Counted from the first letter of the stretch, positions 46,082 to 57,787 are shown. The stretch: 64,000 nucleotides of DNA from Helicoverpa zea (GCF_022581195.2 NC_061469.1:1612001-1676000), one strand, 5' to 3'. Translations and numbers: made by a program. The notes: generated from the sequence alone by a model not told the origin.

Positions 46082-49000
46082 AAAAAAAAACTCAAAAAAA
46101 GGCTGTTTAGTGTGTAATGATGTATAATGTGATGTATTTATATAATATTTGAACCGGCGAGCCCTCGGACACTGATGACGGAACGGTTCGATGAAACCCG
46201 ACTCACTTTTAGTAGCTAAGTTACATGAAATTATGCGTTTGCGCATTGAAATTGTGTTGTGACTGACTTGTGTAGTGGTGGCGTCTTTAAGGATAAAATT
46301 AGAACAAGTTAGTTAATAATAGTTTACATTTGGTTGGATTTTGTTTAAAAGCAATTTTTTGATAATAAATTCATATTTTCCGCCATTTTAAACCAACTAA
46401 GTTTGTATCTGTTGGTTTCTTTTAGCCTTTGCAATTTGATCAAATGACATTTCAAAATAGTCTCTTAACATCTATATTTTTTTTCTGTATCTATTTAGTT
46501 TTTTTGATGATTAAGTTAAAACAGATTGCTATTACATGAGTTAGTCACAACACAAACGTAATAAAAATAAGTTTTGTTGCTTCAACGCTTTTGGTAATGC
46601 GAGCATGTTAGACAATTTGCGAGGTGGACGCGTCAACTGTGAACGTTACGAAAGATTTATCCTTATTCAGTGTTTATTAGAGAAATTGAGTTTTTTCTTA
46701 TAGTATAATATAGTTAAAACTTTGAGCATTCAATCTTCTACAGGTTTTTTTTAAATGTAACTTATAGTTTTGGTAATCTCCGTACAAAATGTTACACCAA
46801 GCTAGAAATTATTTGTTCAATTTTACTTGTTTTTGCTCATAATTTTATTGAACTCTGCAAACATGCAATTTTTAATAGGATTTCAAAACATATTGAAAGC
46901 TCATAATTTCTTCAATGTTAACGAATATACTGTCTAAGGATAATATTTGTGTAGGTACTCGTTTACATTTGACTATAAAACCAGTGTTAGTATCGAATAG
47001 ATTAGCTTACCAAATTGTACTGATAGATGTAAGGTGAACGGATCCGATCCGGGGACCAAAGTTGAGGCCAACAAAATTATAAACTGTAGTTTTTTTGTCT
47101 GTAGTTGAGTTTAGATTATAAACTTAATTAGCTTTTGATGAGCTTTCTACTACGGAAAGTATTTTCTGAGAAAAAGGTAGAATACAAATTATTTCTATTT
47201 CTTTTATATATAGTATTTTCTTCCCATTATAAGATCTAGTAAGCTTTTCATGCTTATATAACATTTTTTAAATCTTGATTTTATTTAGACCTTACTGTTG
47301 ACTTCTATTCAAAAGACATTTTCAAAATTAAAGTCTATGCCTTAAAATTTTGAAGTGCCTTCATCCTTTACTCAACTACAGACAAGAAAACTTGGAATTA
47401 ATTATAATTTGTAAGTATTTCTCTTAAGTATTTTATTTATTTTTCTACGTCGAAGGTTTAGGGAAATTCAGAGCCATTTAGCTAAACGGCGAAGTTAAGC
47501 TTCGCTCGCAACCGACCATAGGCAAGTCTCGTTACTTTTTACCGTAAGATATAGATATTAAGAGTATGAGGGCGGTCCCATTGTGTTATGGATTGCAAAA
47601 TTATTTTAAAATAATATGCAAAAAAATAATATCTAGTGATTTTGAGCTCTCTGATTTTTGTAGAGAAATGTACTAAATCAAGATTTTTTACTTTTCCCTT
47701 TTTAAATGAAATAATGATCAACCCACATTGCCATGGGACTGCCCGCTAAGCCATGTTCGCACTTAGCTTTATTACAAGGGACGATGCATTGTTGTTTATG
47801 CATTTTAACAGCTGTGATAAAGAGGTTTGTCTATGGCGTGTACTAAGTATAATCCATCCCTTATAAACGTACGCTTTCCAAATTCAAACAACTGTCAAAA
47901 ACAAGAAAAAAACAAATTCATATTTCGAATGTTTAACGGCTAATTGTAGTTCCTACGTTACGACCAGTATTTCGTAAAGGTTTTGTTTTTCGTCCTTTTT
48001 TGTATGGAATAGATGGATTTTTTTAGAATTATTTTATAAGATTTCATCATGACATACTTACAATCATTTTAAAGTAATTTTTTTATCACAAACAATCTTG
48101 TACTTAGTTCATATGGAATGAAAGTTCATGAATTTCTTAAGCTACAAAGGTCTTTTAAAAAGTCTATCTAAAATATTAAGAACTGTATTTAATCTGTCTA
48201 TTCCCATAAACAATATTTCCACAGACAACAGACCGTATCCTTCCAACGATTGCAGGGTAACTAAGTCCATAGAGTACATTTTATAAACAAAATAATAATT
48301 ACGTAAGTTAGTTAGCTTGTCTGTGGAAACTTACGATATATTTTAGTATTATTTGTATTTTATCAAGTATGTATTCAAATATCGTTTAATTTTAGGTGTT
48401 TCTACATGATTTTTTCGCCTTATTTATGCAAAATTTACCTTACTGAAAAAGACAGTTAAGAATACTTAAGGCAGATATTAAATTCAAATCATTATTGGGT
48501 AAAATCAACCGGTCGTGTAGAAAAGCCTTGTAATAATTAAATGTACTTTATCTTATTGAAAAATATTATTGCATCAAATATTTTTAGTTAAAAGTTATGC
48601 CCAGATTAGTAAGTTTATTTTTCAAGATTAATGTATTAGCTGCTGATTTAATTTACAATAACATTGTTTTGGATTTATTTTTACCATATTAGTAAAAATT
48701 TTACATTACCTTTAAATGATTTTTCAAAAGCAACTCAGTGTACGTTAAATATTTTTATGTATTTATTAAATAAAGTATTTTAAAAGTAACTGCTATCGAA
48801 TATGAGTTTTTCGAATAACTGGAAATCTCTTTTGAAAGTAGTTTTTAAGTTAAGCTAGTGATGTAACCGTATCACAACATAATTATTAAGGGTTGTGTCA
48901 GAATCGGAATATTTGTATTCGATTATAGTGTGTTTGAAATTGCTCATTTTTAGTTTGATATTTTGTTTAATAAACTTATGGTGTAATATCTACCACAAAG

Positions 49001-49586
49001 GAGATTCATTAAAATTGCAAGAATATATATTTTAAATACTCTTTTCTAAATATCAAACTAAAATGATGTAAGTATGAACGTCACTCATATTACAATTATA
49101 TTTAAATACTGCATAAAAATGTTGATATCAATTTTCGTATGTATGGCAATAAAATCATAAACTTATGTATAGAAACTACTATTTATATGTATGAAGGAGA
49201 CGATTTCAATGGAATGAGTGTAATGCATGTGTTCAGTGAATATTATAAGGCAATATTTATGTATTTTCGTATATAAATGCAAGTAAAAGGCAACACTGCG
49301 GTTATAAGTCAAAAGGGCGTAAGTAATCGTCAGTCCAGATACACATACGCCCTTTTCACATCTGACAGCAGAACTATTTGTTACGTCTTATGACAGCTCT
49401 GTAATTTTGTGAACCATTTTCTTTTTGAAAATAAAGATTTTACCAAAATAATTTCACGTTTTGTTATTTCTTTTCACATCATCAAAGACGCCTTTTTCCC
49501 TTAGCTAACTCAGGTACTTGTTTTATAAAGACAAGGTACTTGATTTTGGACAAAACATAGCAAAAAAAAGCTCAGTATTTTTTTGA
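46082..49586. other. Long AT-rich stretch without a gene
   Basis: No coding frame with splice sites and few recognisable repeats. A 15-base perfect inverted repeat (tgtctgtagttgagt at 47096-47110 and its complement at 47370-47384) may be a decayed MITE. Several AATAAA signals, the clearest at 49430, leave open a transporter 3' untranslated region over 4 kb long. Confidence 0.4.
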
Positions 49587-49618
49587 TACAGGACGTCCTT
49601 TTTTTTTTTTTTTTTTTT

Positions 49619-49861
49619 GGTATGGCATCTCGCAGTTCAGCCTAGGAGGCCGTGTACTGCTTAACCGGACTTTTCCCTGTGGATGCCTAGATTTTAAGGC
49701 CTCCAGCCAGGGGCGTAAAACAACTTATAAACTAAGCGACTGCGCTAAGGGTACCCCCTGTGGGGTCGGACCTCGGCTTAGGGCGTCGCTGGGGAGGCAG
49801 CAAAGGGACAGGCTGGATCATATGATCATTATTATTAAATGGGGAATTTAAAGCTACTGGC
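49619..49861 (-). other. LINE 3' untranslated region
   Basis: Non-coding stretch between the ORF2 stop and the A tail, rich in short GC blocks. Probably needed for recognition by the element's own reverse transcriptase. Confidence 0.75.
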
Positions 49862-52477
49862 TCAGCTCGCGGGCTGGCTCGATGAGCAAGGGTCGGGAGG
49901 ACAGAGATCGGGACGTCGCGGCGGACCTCGGCGGCGAGGTTTGTACGAACGCGGTTTGTATTTGTGTAGGGTGCTAGTGAGTTTACTACTCTCTTGGAGG
50001 ACAGTTATCTCATCGTCAGGTTCTAGAAGGGCATGCCTAGGGCGGCGAATCCTACTGATGCGGGAGGGAGTGTAATTACTGGCTGACACGATAAGTGAGT
50101 TATCGTGTTTCTCAGCGCGTTCGAAGTACCGTATGGCGGCACGCTTCATATACTGGCGGATGGTGGGGATTTTTAAGTCGAGATGAAGAATCTCATTTCG
50201 AACATAATAGGGAGCTCCTGTGATTTTCCGTAAAGCACGGTTTTGAAGGGCCTGCATTCTGTGAAGGCGGCGATGGCTTGCCTGTGCGAACACAGGGCAA
50301 GCATACGTCATGACGGGGCGTATGCACGATACGTAGAGGCGTAACTTGCATTTAAGAGATAATTTGCTCTTTGAATTGAGCAAGAAGTGCAATCTGCCGT
50401 ACACAAAGGCTGCTCTAGAGCGCACCTTACGTATGTGCTCGGCGAATGAGAGGCGCTGGTCTAAGATTACACCTAGATATTTGGCATGCTCCTTCCAAGG
50501 AATCGGCCTACCAAACATGGTGACTGACGGGGGCGCGGGAGGGAGCCTACGGCGAGGGCTCGAAAAGAGTATGGCCTGGCTTTTGTCGGGGTGGAGTTCG
50601 ATTCTCCATAGCCTAGTCCAGACACCTAGGGTGTTGCAATAGGCTTGGAGATGTCTCACTATGGCGGCTGGGCTGCGGCCTGAGCAGTAGATTGCCGTGT
50701 CGTCGGCGAATAGGGCTAATTGAACATGCTTGTTCTTAGGAATATCGCTAGTGTATAGCGTGAAGAGGATGGGGGAGAGTACCGAGCCTTGTGGGACGCC
50801 AGCTTTTATAGGGTGGGCCGAAGAAAGAGTGCCGTCAATGCGATAGCGAAAGGTGCGATTCGACAAAAAGTCTCGTAAGATGACGACGAGACGGTCTGGG
50901 ACACCGAGTTGGTAAAGCTTGTAAATCAAGCCTTTGTGCCAGACTTTGTCGAATGCCTTTGCTATATCGAAGAGAATCGTACCGGTGAGTTGGCCACGTT
51001 GGAATCCGTGGCTCACACCTTCCACGATGCGGTGGACTTGTTGGACACAAGAGTGATGGGTTCGAAAACCAAACTGTTCTAATGGAATAAGACTCTTTGC
51101 TTCGACGTAATCTTTGAGACGCTTATAGATAAGTATCTCGTAGATCTTGCCGAACACATTGAGTAAACTGATAGGGCGATAGCTGGACGGGTCTGATTTT
51201 GGTTTACCGGGTTTGGGAATACCGATTACGGTTGCCTCTTTCCATGCCTGTGGGAACAGGTTATGGGTCATGGCGCAATTGAAGATCGCGGACATGAGCA
51301 TTACGAGGGAAGCGGGTAGGATTTTGAAAACTTTATTGGTTATTCTATCTGGGCCCGGAGCTTTACGGGGTTTGAGACGTTTGATGATCTCTGCCACTTC
51401 GTCTGGAGTGACGGGAGGCAAGGGATCGTCGGGGTCTTCTTGCGGTGGTAGGGAGGATCTGCGCTCGACCTCGGCTTCGACCTTTAGTAGGTGAGCCGGG
51501 TCGACCGGTTGGGTACTAGGCGAGCATTGAGCCTCGAGGCTGTCGGCCAGACATTCCGCTTTTTCATCGTCCTCGAAGGCGAGGGAATTGTCGGGGCGTT
51601 TGATCGGCGGGGTGGAAGCTACTTCATCGGATTTGAGTTTCCTTTGAAGCTGCCAGAAGGCTTGATGAGTCGGCTCGAGTTCGCTCAGCGTCTTGTCCCA
51701 GCGCGTTTGACGCATCTCAGCAAGGCGTTCCTTTACAGCACGCTGTAAGTTACGCATGTGAGACTTGTTAGCGTCGCAGGGAAAAGTACTGTAGGCACGG
51801 ACAGCCGCGTTCTTCTCGGTCACCAGAGCACGCACGTCATCCGGGAGCTTGAAGCGATGAAAGCTCGTCGCTTCAACTCTACGTGAACACTTGTCCACGG
51901 TGGATTGTACGTGCTCGGTGAACGAGCCGATCGCGCCCGTCATGTCAGCGACTGAGTTGATTTCATCGGGAATTGATTCTAACTGGGCGGAGGAGGATTT
52001 TAAGCTTTCGCTTAGCATTCTCCAGTCCGTGACAATCTGGGTGGGAGGAGGGCGATCCGGGTCGAGTGGGCCTGAGCGCGAGGCTAGTTCCACAAGAACC
52101 GGTCTGTGGTCGGAGGTGAGCTCGTGTAGTACCTCGATCGAATGTAAACGTAAGTTTACGTTCTTGAGGAGCGCTACATCGAGAACGTCGGGAAGGTGGT
52201 CGACTATATTAGGAAAGTGAGTGGGATGCATCGGAGCGATGACATCGAAGTTGAGGGATTCACACTGATTGAATAGCAACCTGCCTCTTGGAGAAGTAGT
52301 GTTGCTATTCCAGGCGGGATGTTTGGCGTTTAGATCGCCTGCTATTATTACAGAGTCGCTCAGGCCTAGTAAGGCTCTGAGATCGTTCGTGAAAAGGATC
52401 GGGTCGTAGGACTGAAAGGATGAGGACGTGGGAGGGCAGTAGGCCGATACGAGAGTGATCGACTGGTGCTGGGACAT
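49862..52477 (-). pseudogene. LINE ORF2, main part: endonuclease C-terminal half and reverse transcriptase
   Basis: 871 codons from the first ATG in this frame; the frame is open somewhat further upstream, to about 52585. Visible parts: endonuclease motifs 'GDLNAKHPAW' (about residue 46) and 'SDHRPVLVEL' (about 121, catalytic histidine); reverse-transcriptase blocks 'RKAPGPDRITNKVFK', 'SSYRPISLLNVFGKIYE', 'FDIAKAFDKVWH', 'GVPQGSVLSPILFTLY' and the catalytic 'FADDTAIYCSG'; then a thumb-like and C-terminal region with 'ALQNRALRKITGAP'. All catalytic residues I can check are present. The ATG at 52477 is internal to the protein: the true start lies in the neighbouring frame at 52788, one base out of register. 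Confidence 0.93.
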
Positions 52478-52530
52478 GGCTAGTCGACAGATTGAGGCTT
52501 CAATGCAGCTTAAGTCGGGGGGAGTGATCT

Positions 52531-52788
52531 CTACACAATGTAGCGATCTTTTATAATAGATAAGCGTGCCGCCTTGTGGCGTGTGATCCTGTCATTTCTA
52601 ATTAACTTATAGTTAGCTATATTAGGGCCGCGTACACGCGGCTTTAGGAAGGTCTCTTGTACGAGAAGAATGTCTATCTTATGGGATTGTAGGAAGGCGG
52701 AAATCTCGTCGCGTTGGCCGAGAATACCGTTGGCATTATAATAGCCAAGCCTAAGGGAATGGGGTTTAATTTTGGATGTATTATCCAT
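52531..52788 (-). pseudogene. LINE ORF2, N-terminal part of endonuclease before the frameshift
   Basis: 85 codons starting two bases after the ORF1 stop. 'LRLGYYNANGILGQRDEI' and 'KIDILLVQETFL' are the first metal-binding motifs of APE-type endonucleases (N and E). After about 52590 the frame leaves the family sequence and soon stops, while the downstream frame carries on. Start codons 52788 and 52477 are 311 bases apart, so the net change is one base lost (or two gained). The tight ORF1-ORF2 spacing suggests coupled translation. Confidence 0.9.
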
Positions 52789-52790
52789 TT

Positions 52791-54608
52791 CTATTTCCTA
52801 AAGTGAGGCAGGTTTTGAACTGCCTGGGCGACGTCTGAATACTCCTGCATAACGGAGTAGAGTTTGATAAGGTCGCCATTGCTGGCGACTATCTCCCTCG
52901 AAAGTTGTTGAGCTCTGTCGCTCGTGAATACACTGAACGTGCTCAGTATAACGTTCATGGAATTGAGCGCTGATACTGGGCTAGAAGAGGGCGCGATCGC
53001 TTGCGCTTGCGCGGGCTTGGCGGCTATAGGAGCCGCGGAGGGCGCGGAGGGCGCGGAGGGAAGGACGGGAGGGACGCGAGGTAAGCTCGCGGGCGCCGCG
53101 GTGGGATTATTCACCGGTGCGGGAGTTGGCTGGTGCTGAGTTGGCCTCGGGGTTGGAAAGGCTCTCTGATGGTTGAGAGGGTTCCATGGGGAGGGCCGTT
53201 GTGGGCTGAGACGCTCGGGAAGTTGAGCGGTAGGTAGCCTCGCTGATGGGCTTTCCCTTAGCTGGCGGGCGTTTGCACGCTTGGCCAGCTTGGGAGACGT
53301 TTTTGGGGCCTTTGGGCAGCCGCGGTAGTTGGCGGGATGACCTGAGGCGCCGCAGAGTACACAGCTCGGAGGCTCGGTGCACAGAGTGCGGTCCTTGGGT
53401 CGCGGGCAGTCGGAGGTGCCGTGTTGGCCTAGGCATTTCACGCACCTAGGCTGGGCGAAACAGTTGCGCTGTGAGTGACCCCACAGTTGGCAACGGTGGC
53501 ATTGGGATACAATGCCAGATCTATTTGGCTTCTCGATTGAGATGCCGGTTAAATTACATACTGATTTGATGTTAAAAATCGGGTGGATTTTAGAAGGACA
53601 CGGCTCGCATACTACGAGCACCATGTCGAAGGCGTGGCCGCTGCGGGCGCGGTGCATCCTATGGACTTGCGTCGCAGGGATGTTTTGTGACTTAAGGTCA
53701 CTTAAAATGTCATCCGAAGGGATTTCCTTCGGAATACGGGTAATGACGACCCGGAGAGGTTTTTCCTCGGGGAGGGAGTATGTGTGGAACGAAATGTTCC
53801 TCGCTCTTAGCGCTTTAGTTATCTCCCTATAGTCGTCTGACGTAGGGAGGACGATTTTTATACCGTTGCCGGTATTGGAGGCCGATCTGTAGTTGATCTT
53901 ACGATCAACACACAGCTTGGACACTTCGGTCCATTTTGCCTTGTCCTGTAAGTATACAGGCGGCGGAGGTTTGTTTTTTGGTGCGCTTTTGGGCTTAGCG
54001 GCACCTTGGGAGGAAGCGACCTGCGAGGTCGAGGGTGACGGGGCGGGGGATGCTGTAGACACAGCGGGCGGGCTAGGGAGAGGAGATGCGACAAGGGCGA
54101 TGGTCTTGCGCGCCTTGTCGTTGTTTTTGTTCTTTTTCCTCTTACCTCCCTGAACGACGGTGAAGTCGTCGTCGGAGGAAGAGGAGTCAGAGGGCTCGGA
54201 GGGTTGAGCATCCTCTGGGACGGGTGAGGCAGAGCGGGAGGACGAGGTGTCCATGCATTCGGCGTCGACGTTTGACGCAGGTGCACTCGCCTGAGTTATT
54301 TCCATTGTCTGTGAGACAATGGGATTAGGAACAATGGTCGAGTGCAGCTGGGCATCGACCATTGTATTGGGGATTACCGTTTCCGCTAATGCGGTGGTTT
54401 TCCCCGAAGAGACGATTATAGGCTCAACAATGGGGCGCGACACAGCTGCGCCGGCCTCCTTTGTTGAGCCGTTATCGGTGATAATACAATAGCGCGCTAG
54501 GCGCGGGTCCTTGATATCAAGGTTGTTGATCATGTCGCCATATTTGGCGACAATGTCTTGGTCCTTGAGGAGGACCTCGAAGAAGAATTTATAGACTTCG
54601 GTAGTCAT
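52791..54608 (-). CDS. LINE ORF1: gag-like nucleic-acid-binding protein with three zinc knuckles
   Basis: 605 codons, intact. The N-terminal third is low-complexity, rich in Ser, Pro and Lys ('SSSSDDDFTVVQGGKRKKNK'). The middle has the domain that precedes zinc knuckles in jockey elements ('RVVITRIPKEIPSDDILSDL'). Then come CCHC knuckles CHRCQLWGHSQRNC, CVKCLGQHGTSDC and CVLCGASGHPANYRGC (about residues 370-430). The rest is proline/alanine-rich and ends at TAG 52791-52793. Such proteins coat the element RNA and act as chaperones for target-primed reverse transcription. Confidence 0.93.
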   Translation of the reverse strand: MTTEVYKFFFEVLLKDQDIVAKYGDMINNLDIKDPRLARYCIITDNGSTKEAGAAVSRPIVEPIIVSSGKTTALAETVIPNTMVDAQLHSTIVPNPIVSQTMEITQASAPASNVDAECMDTSSSRSASPVPEDAQPSEPSDSSSSDDDFTVVQGGKRKKNKNNDKARKTIALVASPLPSPPAVSTASPAPSPSTSQVASSQGAAKPKSAPKNKPPPPVYLQDKAKWTEVSKLCVDRKINYRSASNTGNGIKIVLPTSDDYREITKALRARNISFHTYSLPEEKPLRVVITRIPKEIPSDDILSDLKSQNIPATQVHRMHRARSGHAFDMVLVVCEPCPSKIHPIFNIKSVCNLTGISIEKPNRSGIVSQCHRCQLWGHSQRNCFAQPRCVKCLGQHGTSDCPRPKDRTLCTEPPSCVLCGASGHPANYRGCPKAPKTSPKLAKRANARQLRESPSARLPTAQLPERLSPQRPSPWNPLNHQRAFPTPRPTQHQPTPAPVNNPTAAPASLPRVPPVLPSAPSAPSAAPIAAKPAQAQAIAPSSSPVSALNSMNVILSTFSVFTSDRAQQLSREIVASNGDLIKLYSVMQEYSDVAQAVQNLPHFRK

Positions 54609-55256
54609 TTTCCCGTGAGGGAAGAGGGCTACCGAGCTAAAAGAGATGGGGGCCTAATTATAAAAACCTAAGACCTATTTCCTATCTCCCCGGGTGGATG
54701 GGCCCGGGGATGTGTAACCCTCCCTGCCGGGTATAGGCAGGGAGGTGAGTACCTATTGGTGAGCCCTAAGCTTGTAAACCGTTCGCCAGTCTTATTGTGC
54801 GAACGGGCCCTAGCCAGTCTAGTGCGAAGGGTATAGAGATACCCAACCGACACCAGGTGTGTAGCTGTGAAAGCAAACCAGATGCAAGGCACGACTAGGA
54901 GATCCCCCAAGGCCGAAATCCGAGCTCCCGTCCAATTGACTGCCTTGCCCTGAAGGGGTTCGGCGGGTGTGATTGGGTCAACACCCTCTCGGCTTCGTTG
55001 GCACCGTATGGTTTCAACCGAGAACCACGAAACTGTGGCTTTTACCCAGAAGGGGTCAACTGAATTTACTTGACACAAACGTTTTAGAAACAGGATAATC
55101 GTCCGCCGCTTTGAAAAAAGCAGCTTTAGATTGATATATTTGTAGTCGGCAGAGCGACTACGGTGAGCGTTACGTCGGGCGTAACAAAGACAAAAGTCGT
55201 AAACGGGCGAGCGCAGAGCGACACGTCCGTACACGACGAGAGTCAGAAGTGGAATC
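54609..55256 (-). other. LINE 5' untranslated region / internal promoter
   Basis: GC-rich leader before ORF1. Jockey-type LINEs carry an internal RNA polymerase II promoter at their first bases, expected here near 55256. A 188-codon frame (54668-55234) lies almost wholly inside it; it shows no domain I recognise. Confidence 0.6.
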
Positions 55257-55419
55257 TACAGGACGTCCGCGCGAGCGTTTGTTTATATAGCACCGAAGCT
55301 GAAACACCACTGTGCTGTGTAGTATTTGAGATCTTGTGACACACATTCTTGATAAACCTAACAATTGTTTATTTTGGAATTTACTTGGGAATAAGGAGGC
55401 AATAAAACTTAGTATTTGG

Positions 55420-55560
55420 GTAACTTACAATATGTTTATTGAAGAAACATTACACGCTAGCACAGCCTAGCTGTTCCTACGAAGCTCCGGCTCCTCACTA
55501 CCGATACAAGGCATTGTGACTGATTACAGCTCCCATTTTATGTTACATCATGTTTCATCG
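55420..55560 (-). CDS. Probable terminal exon of a minus-strand gene (stop and 3' untranslated region)
   Basis: On the minus strand a long pyrimidine tract (T9, then GTGTTGTTTTGCAAG) is followed by CGATGAAACATGATG.... Joined in phase to the exon at 56679-56740 this adds seven or eight residues and ends at TAA (55538-55540). An AATAAA signal follows (55440-55435) with room for cleavage near 55420. The acceptor AAG is less usual than CAG. The product is not recognised. The gene would be convergent with the transporter, their ends separated mainly by the LINE. Confidence 0.45.
55435..55440 (-). terminator. Poly-A signal AATAAA of the minus-strand gene
   Basis: Plus strand reads tttatt at this place. 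It lies about 100 bases past the proposed stop codon. A plus-strand AATAAA is also present at 55401-55406. Confidence 0.4.
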
Positions 55561-56678
55561 CTTGCAAAACAACACAAAAAAAAATACATTACAGAAATTA
55601 GAAACAGGAATTTAAATCTTGATACAGTTGGTAATAATAGAAGTAATAGATCCGTAAGTTGCTGTAAATCGTTGTTGCAAACCCAAAATTAAATGGTAGG
55701 AAATCGAATATAAAATATAAGTAGGGAATTAGGATAGAAGTTCAACCGTTTCTATGGATAGAAATGTTTTTTTTTTCATGGTTTCCATACCCGTTCTTTA
55801 AACACAAGCTGGGGCTCCAATATTATCGATAGTACAGATAGATATTATAGGTTTCAATAACTTTCAAATAAATAATGTAGGGTTTGCCTGTTATTTGGTG
55901 CCAGATTCATGTTGTTTTGCAAGCCACCAAACTCAACAGTGGCTGTAGTGACTAGACATTCGTCTTATCACAGGTTTATCTATCAATACTTCAGTGAAAC
56001 GTAAGCATTTTTACAATTATTATTACTTAAACGAACATTACACATTTTCACATCAATTCAAAATGTTTTACATTGTTTATTTCAATATTTTTTACTTTTT
56101 ATGTGACGTAAAAATGTGCAATGTCACTTTATGAATAAAACATGATTTATAGTGACATATAAGTATTCAGTAAATATCACATGAATGAGTGCATTTTAAT
56201 ATTAATTGAATTAAAAATTGAAATGTTATATGGATAACTGCTATGTTGTAATTTTTTATGCATATTATTATTTTTACCACGTTTCATATACTTTTTGCAG
56301 TTATAGAAGCCATAGGTACAATTGTTTAATTAACAAAATCATATGCACAAAACAATAAAACATAAAACTTATCCATTTAACATCTCAGATATTAACTATG
56401 ACTAGGGTTATTTAGGCACTGAAATGTACTGACAATTTCATTTCGACGTAAAGTTCATTTATTAGTAAGAAGTTGAAGTTGTTTTCGTTTTTTTTTTGTA
56501 AGATCATTTTGATTTAATTCAATAGTATTTTATTAGTTTTCTTTCATCAAAATGTTCTTTCATCAATTTTTTTCATATATTTTGCCATAAATGAAATCGT
56601 CAATATACTTCAGCGCCTACCTAAATAACTAAGGTACAATACAAATACAACTAATTAAACGTAACAGCCCGTACTTAC
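55561..56678 (-). other. Probable intron of the minus-strand gene
   Basis: Lies between the donor AAGG|GTAAGT (exon end 56679) and the acceptor before 55560. AT-rich, with no repeat or gene that I can name. Confidence 0.45.
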
Positions 56679-56740
56679 CCTTAGCGATTTGTACTAAAGC
56701 ATGTATCACCTCTCTATGACTCGCACGAACACCCTCTATA
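56679..56740 (-). CDS. 62-nt internal exon of an unrecognised minus-strand gene
   Basis: Bounded by ATGTAGGCAG and GCTAAGG|GTAAGT on the minus strand. The only open frame reads IEGVRASHREVIHALVQIAK, with one split base on each side, an even, helix-like composition typical of real coding sequence and more GC-rich than its flanks. I do not recognise the family. The upstream intron border lies only 18 bases from the MITE at 56759-57036. The frame joins the terminal exon at 55560 without a stop until TAA. Confidence 0.55.
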
Positions 56741-56758
56741 CTGCCTACATGTAGTATA

Positions 56759-57036
56759 CAGGCTGATTTATTAGTATTTGCACGATAAGTACCGGTGAAT
56801 TATTTTTTTCAAACGAATTCTCATATGATTTTCATGGATAACTTTACTTCAATTTTTTTGTGGTTTAAAATCCATTTTGAATAAGAAGTTGTCCAATTCT
56901 CAAAAATCATTTTTTATATCTTTATAGACATCGGCTGAGTCTGAAAATGGGACCTCTGGTTTTATTTTAAAAGAAAAAAGAAAACCCCATTAATATGACA
57001 ATTTTGCAGTAATCTAAAAACGAATAAATCAGCCTG
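56759..57036. mobile_element. MITE with 14-bp inverted repeats and TATA flanks
   Basis: Ends caggctgatttatt (56759-56772) and its exact complement (57023-57036), each flanked by tata (56755-56758 and 57037-57040). 278 bp, no coding content. TA-type target duplication and short ends fit a Tc1/mariner-like MITE, though TATA could also be read as a 4-base duplication. Confidence 0.8.
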
Positions 57037-57040
57037 TATA

Positions 57041-57660
57041 AAATGTAGCCTATTACGTAAACTGTACCTAATGGAACTATTGACTGTATGCATCGTTAGT
57101 ATATAGTTATTAGTAAAATATCCTTCACTTTGACTAAATACGATAACGCTAATCTGTAGGATAGATAGTTGAAATTATTTTACATTGTTTTAATTTTAAT
57201 ATGGGTTCAAAAGCAGTGATTTTGGTGCTCCAAATTATTTAAAAAAACATTTACAATATAAGACTACAGTTACGCCAAAAAATCGAGTATTTTAGTTGAT
57301 CCCGAAATATGTCGGAACAACTCAATTTAGTGTTTTTTCAACAAACTACATATTTTGAAACTGTAGACATGATTAACATCACATTTGTTTTTTTAGAAAC
57401 ATAGAAAATCAATACATATTTCAAGCTTTTTTGCTTACAATATTTATAAATTGTTTCACAATAAATGCATAATATTTGCAAGCTATTTGCCGTCACGTCT
57501 TCTTTCAGCGACCGTTCATTTGTTCCCAACATTCAATAACACCAATTAGTAAAGAAAATACCCAATTAGGTCACAATTTTTAAAAATTTATACATTTTAC
57601 TATCGTTTTAGTTTGCAGGAGTTTGTTTTATTTTGTGAACAGAAAATATATCTACAAGTA
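57041..57660. other. AT-rich, no feature seen
   Basis: No repeat, exon with splice borders or RNA. A 64-codon minus-strand frame (57338-57532) has no splice context. Confidence 0.4.
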
Positions 57661-57676
57661 AATAGGATATTCCAAT

Positions 57677-57787
57677 CACCATCTCCGAGCCTTTTCCCAA
57701 CTATGTTGGGGTCGGCTTCCAGTCTAACCGGATGCAGCTGAGTACCAGTGTTTTACAAGGAGCGACTGACCATCTGACTTCCTTAAC
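57677..57787 (-). mobile_element. 5'-truncated S1-type SINE/LINE tail with 14-bp target duplication
   Basis: Direct repeats taggatattccaat (57663-57676 and 57788-57801) flank only the last ~110 bases of S1 in reverse ('gagccttttcccaactatgt', 'gaccatctgacttccttaac'). A truncated insertion with its own duplication shows that retrotransposition starts from this 3' end, as expected if S1 shares its tail with a partner LINE. Confidence 0.85.

Larger units (their letters stand above)
49599..55256 (-). mobile_element. Full-length jockey-clade LINE (non-LTR retrotransposon)
   Basis: About 5.66 kb on the minus strand, flanked by perfect 12-base direct repeats tacaggacgtcc (49587-49598 and 55257-55268). 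It ends in a 20-base A tail (T run 49599-49618). Order on its own strand: 5' untranslated region (55256-54609), ORF1 (54608-52791), ORF2 (52788-49862), 3' untranslated region, A tail. The three CCHC knuckles in ORF1 and the APE-type endonuclease plus FADD reverse transcriptase in ORF2 place it in the jockey clade. A clean target duplication and a single visible frameshift mark a young copy. Confidence 0.95.

Noticed and set aside
53858..54286. 142-codon and other frames overlapping LINE ORF1
   Set aside because: Shadow frames of a GC-rich coding region; their proline/arginine-rich content follows from the codons of ORF1.
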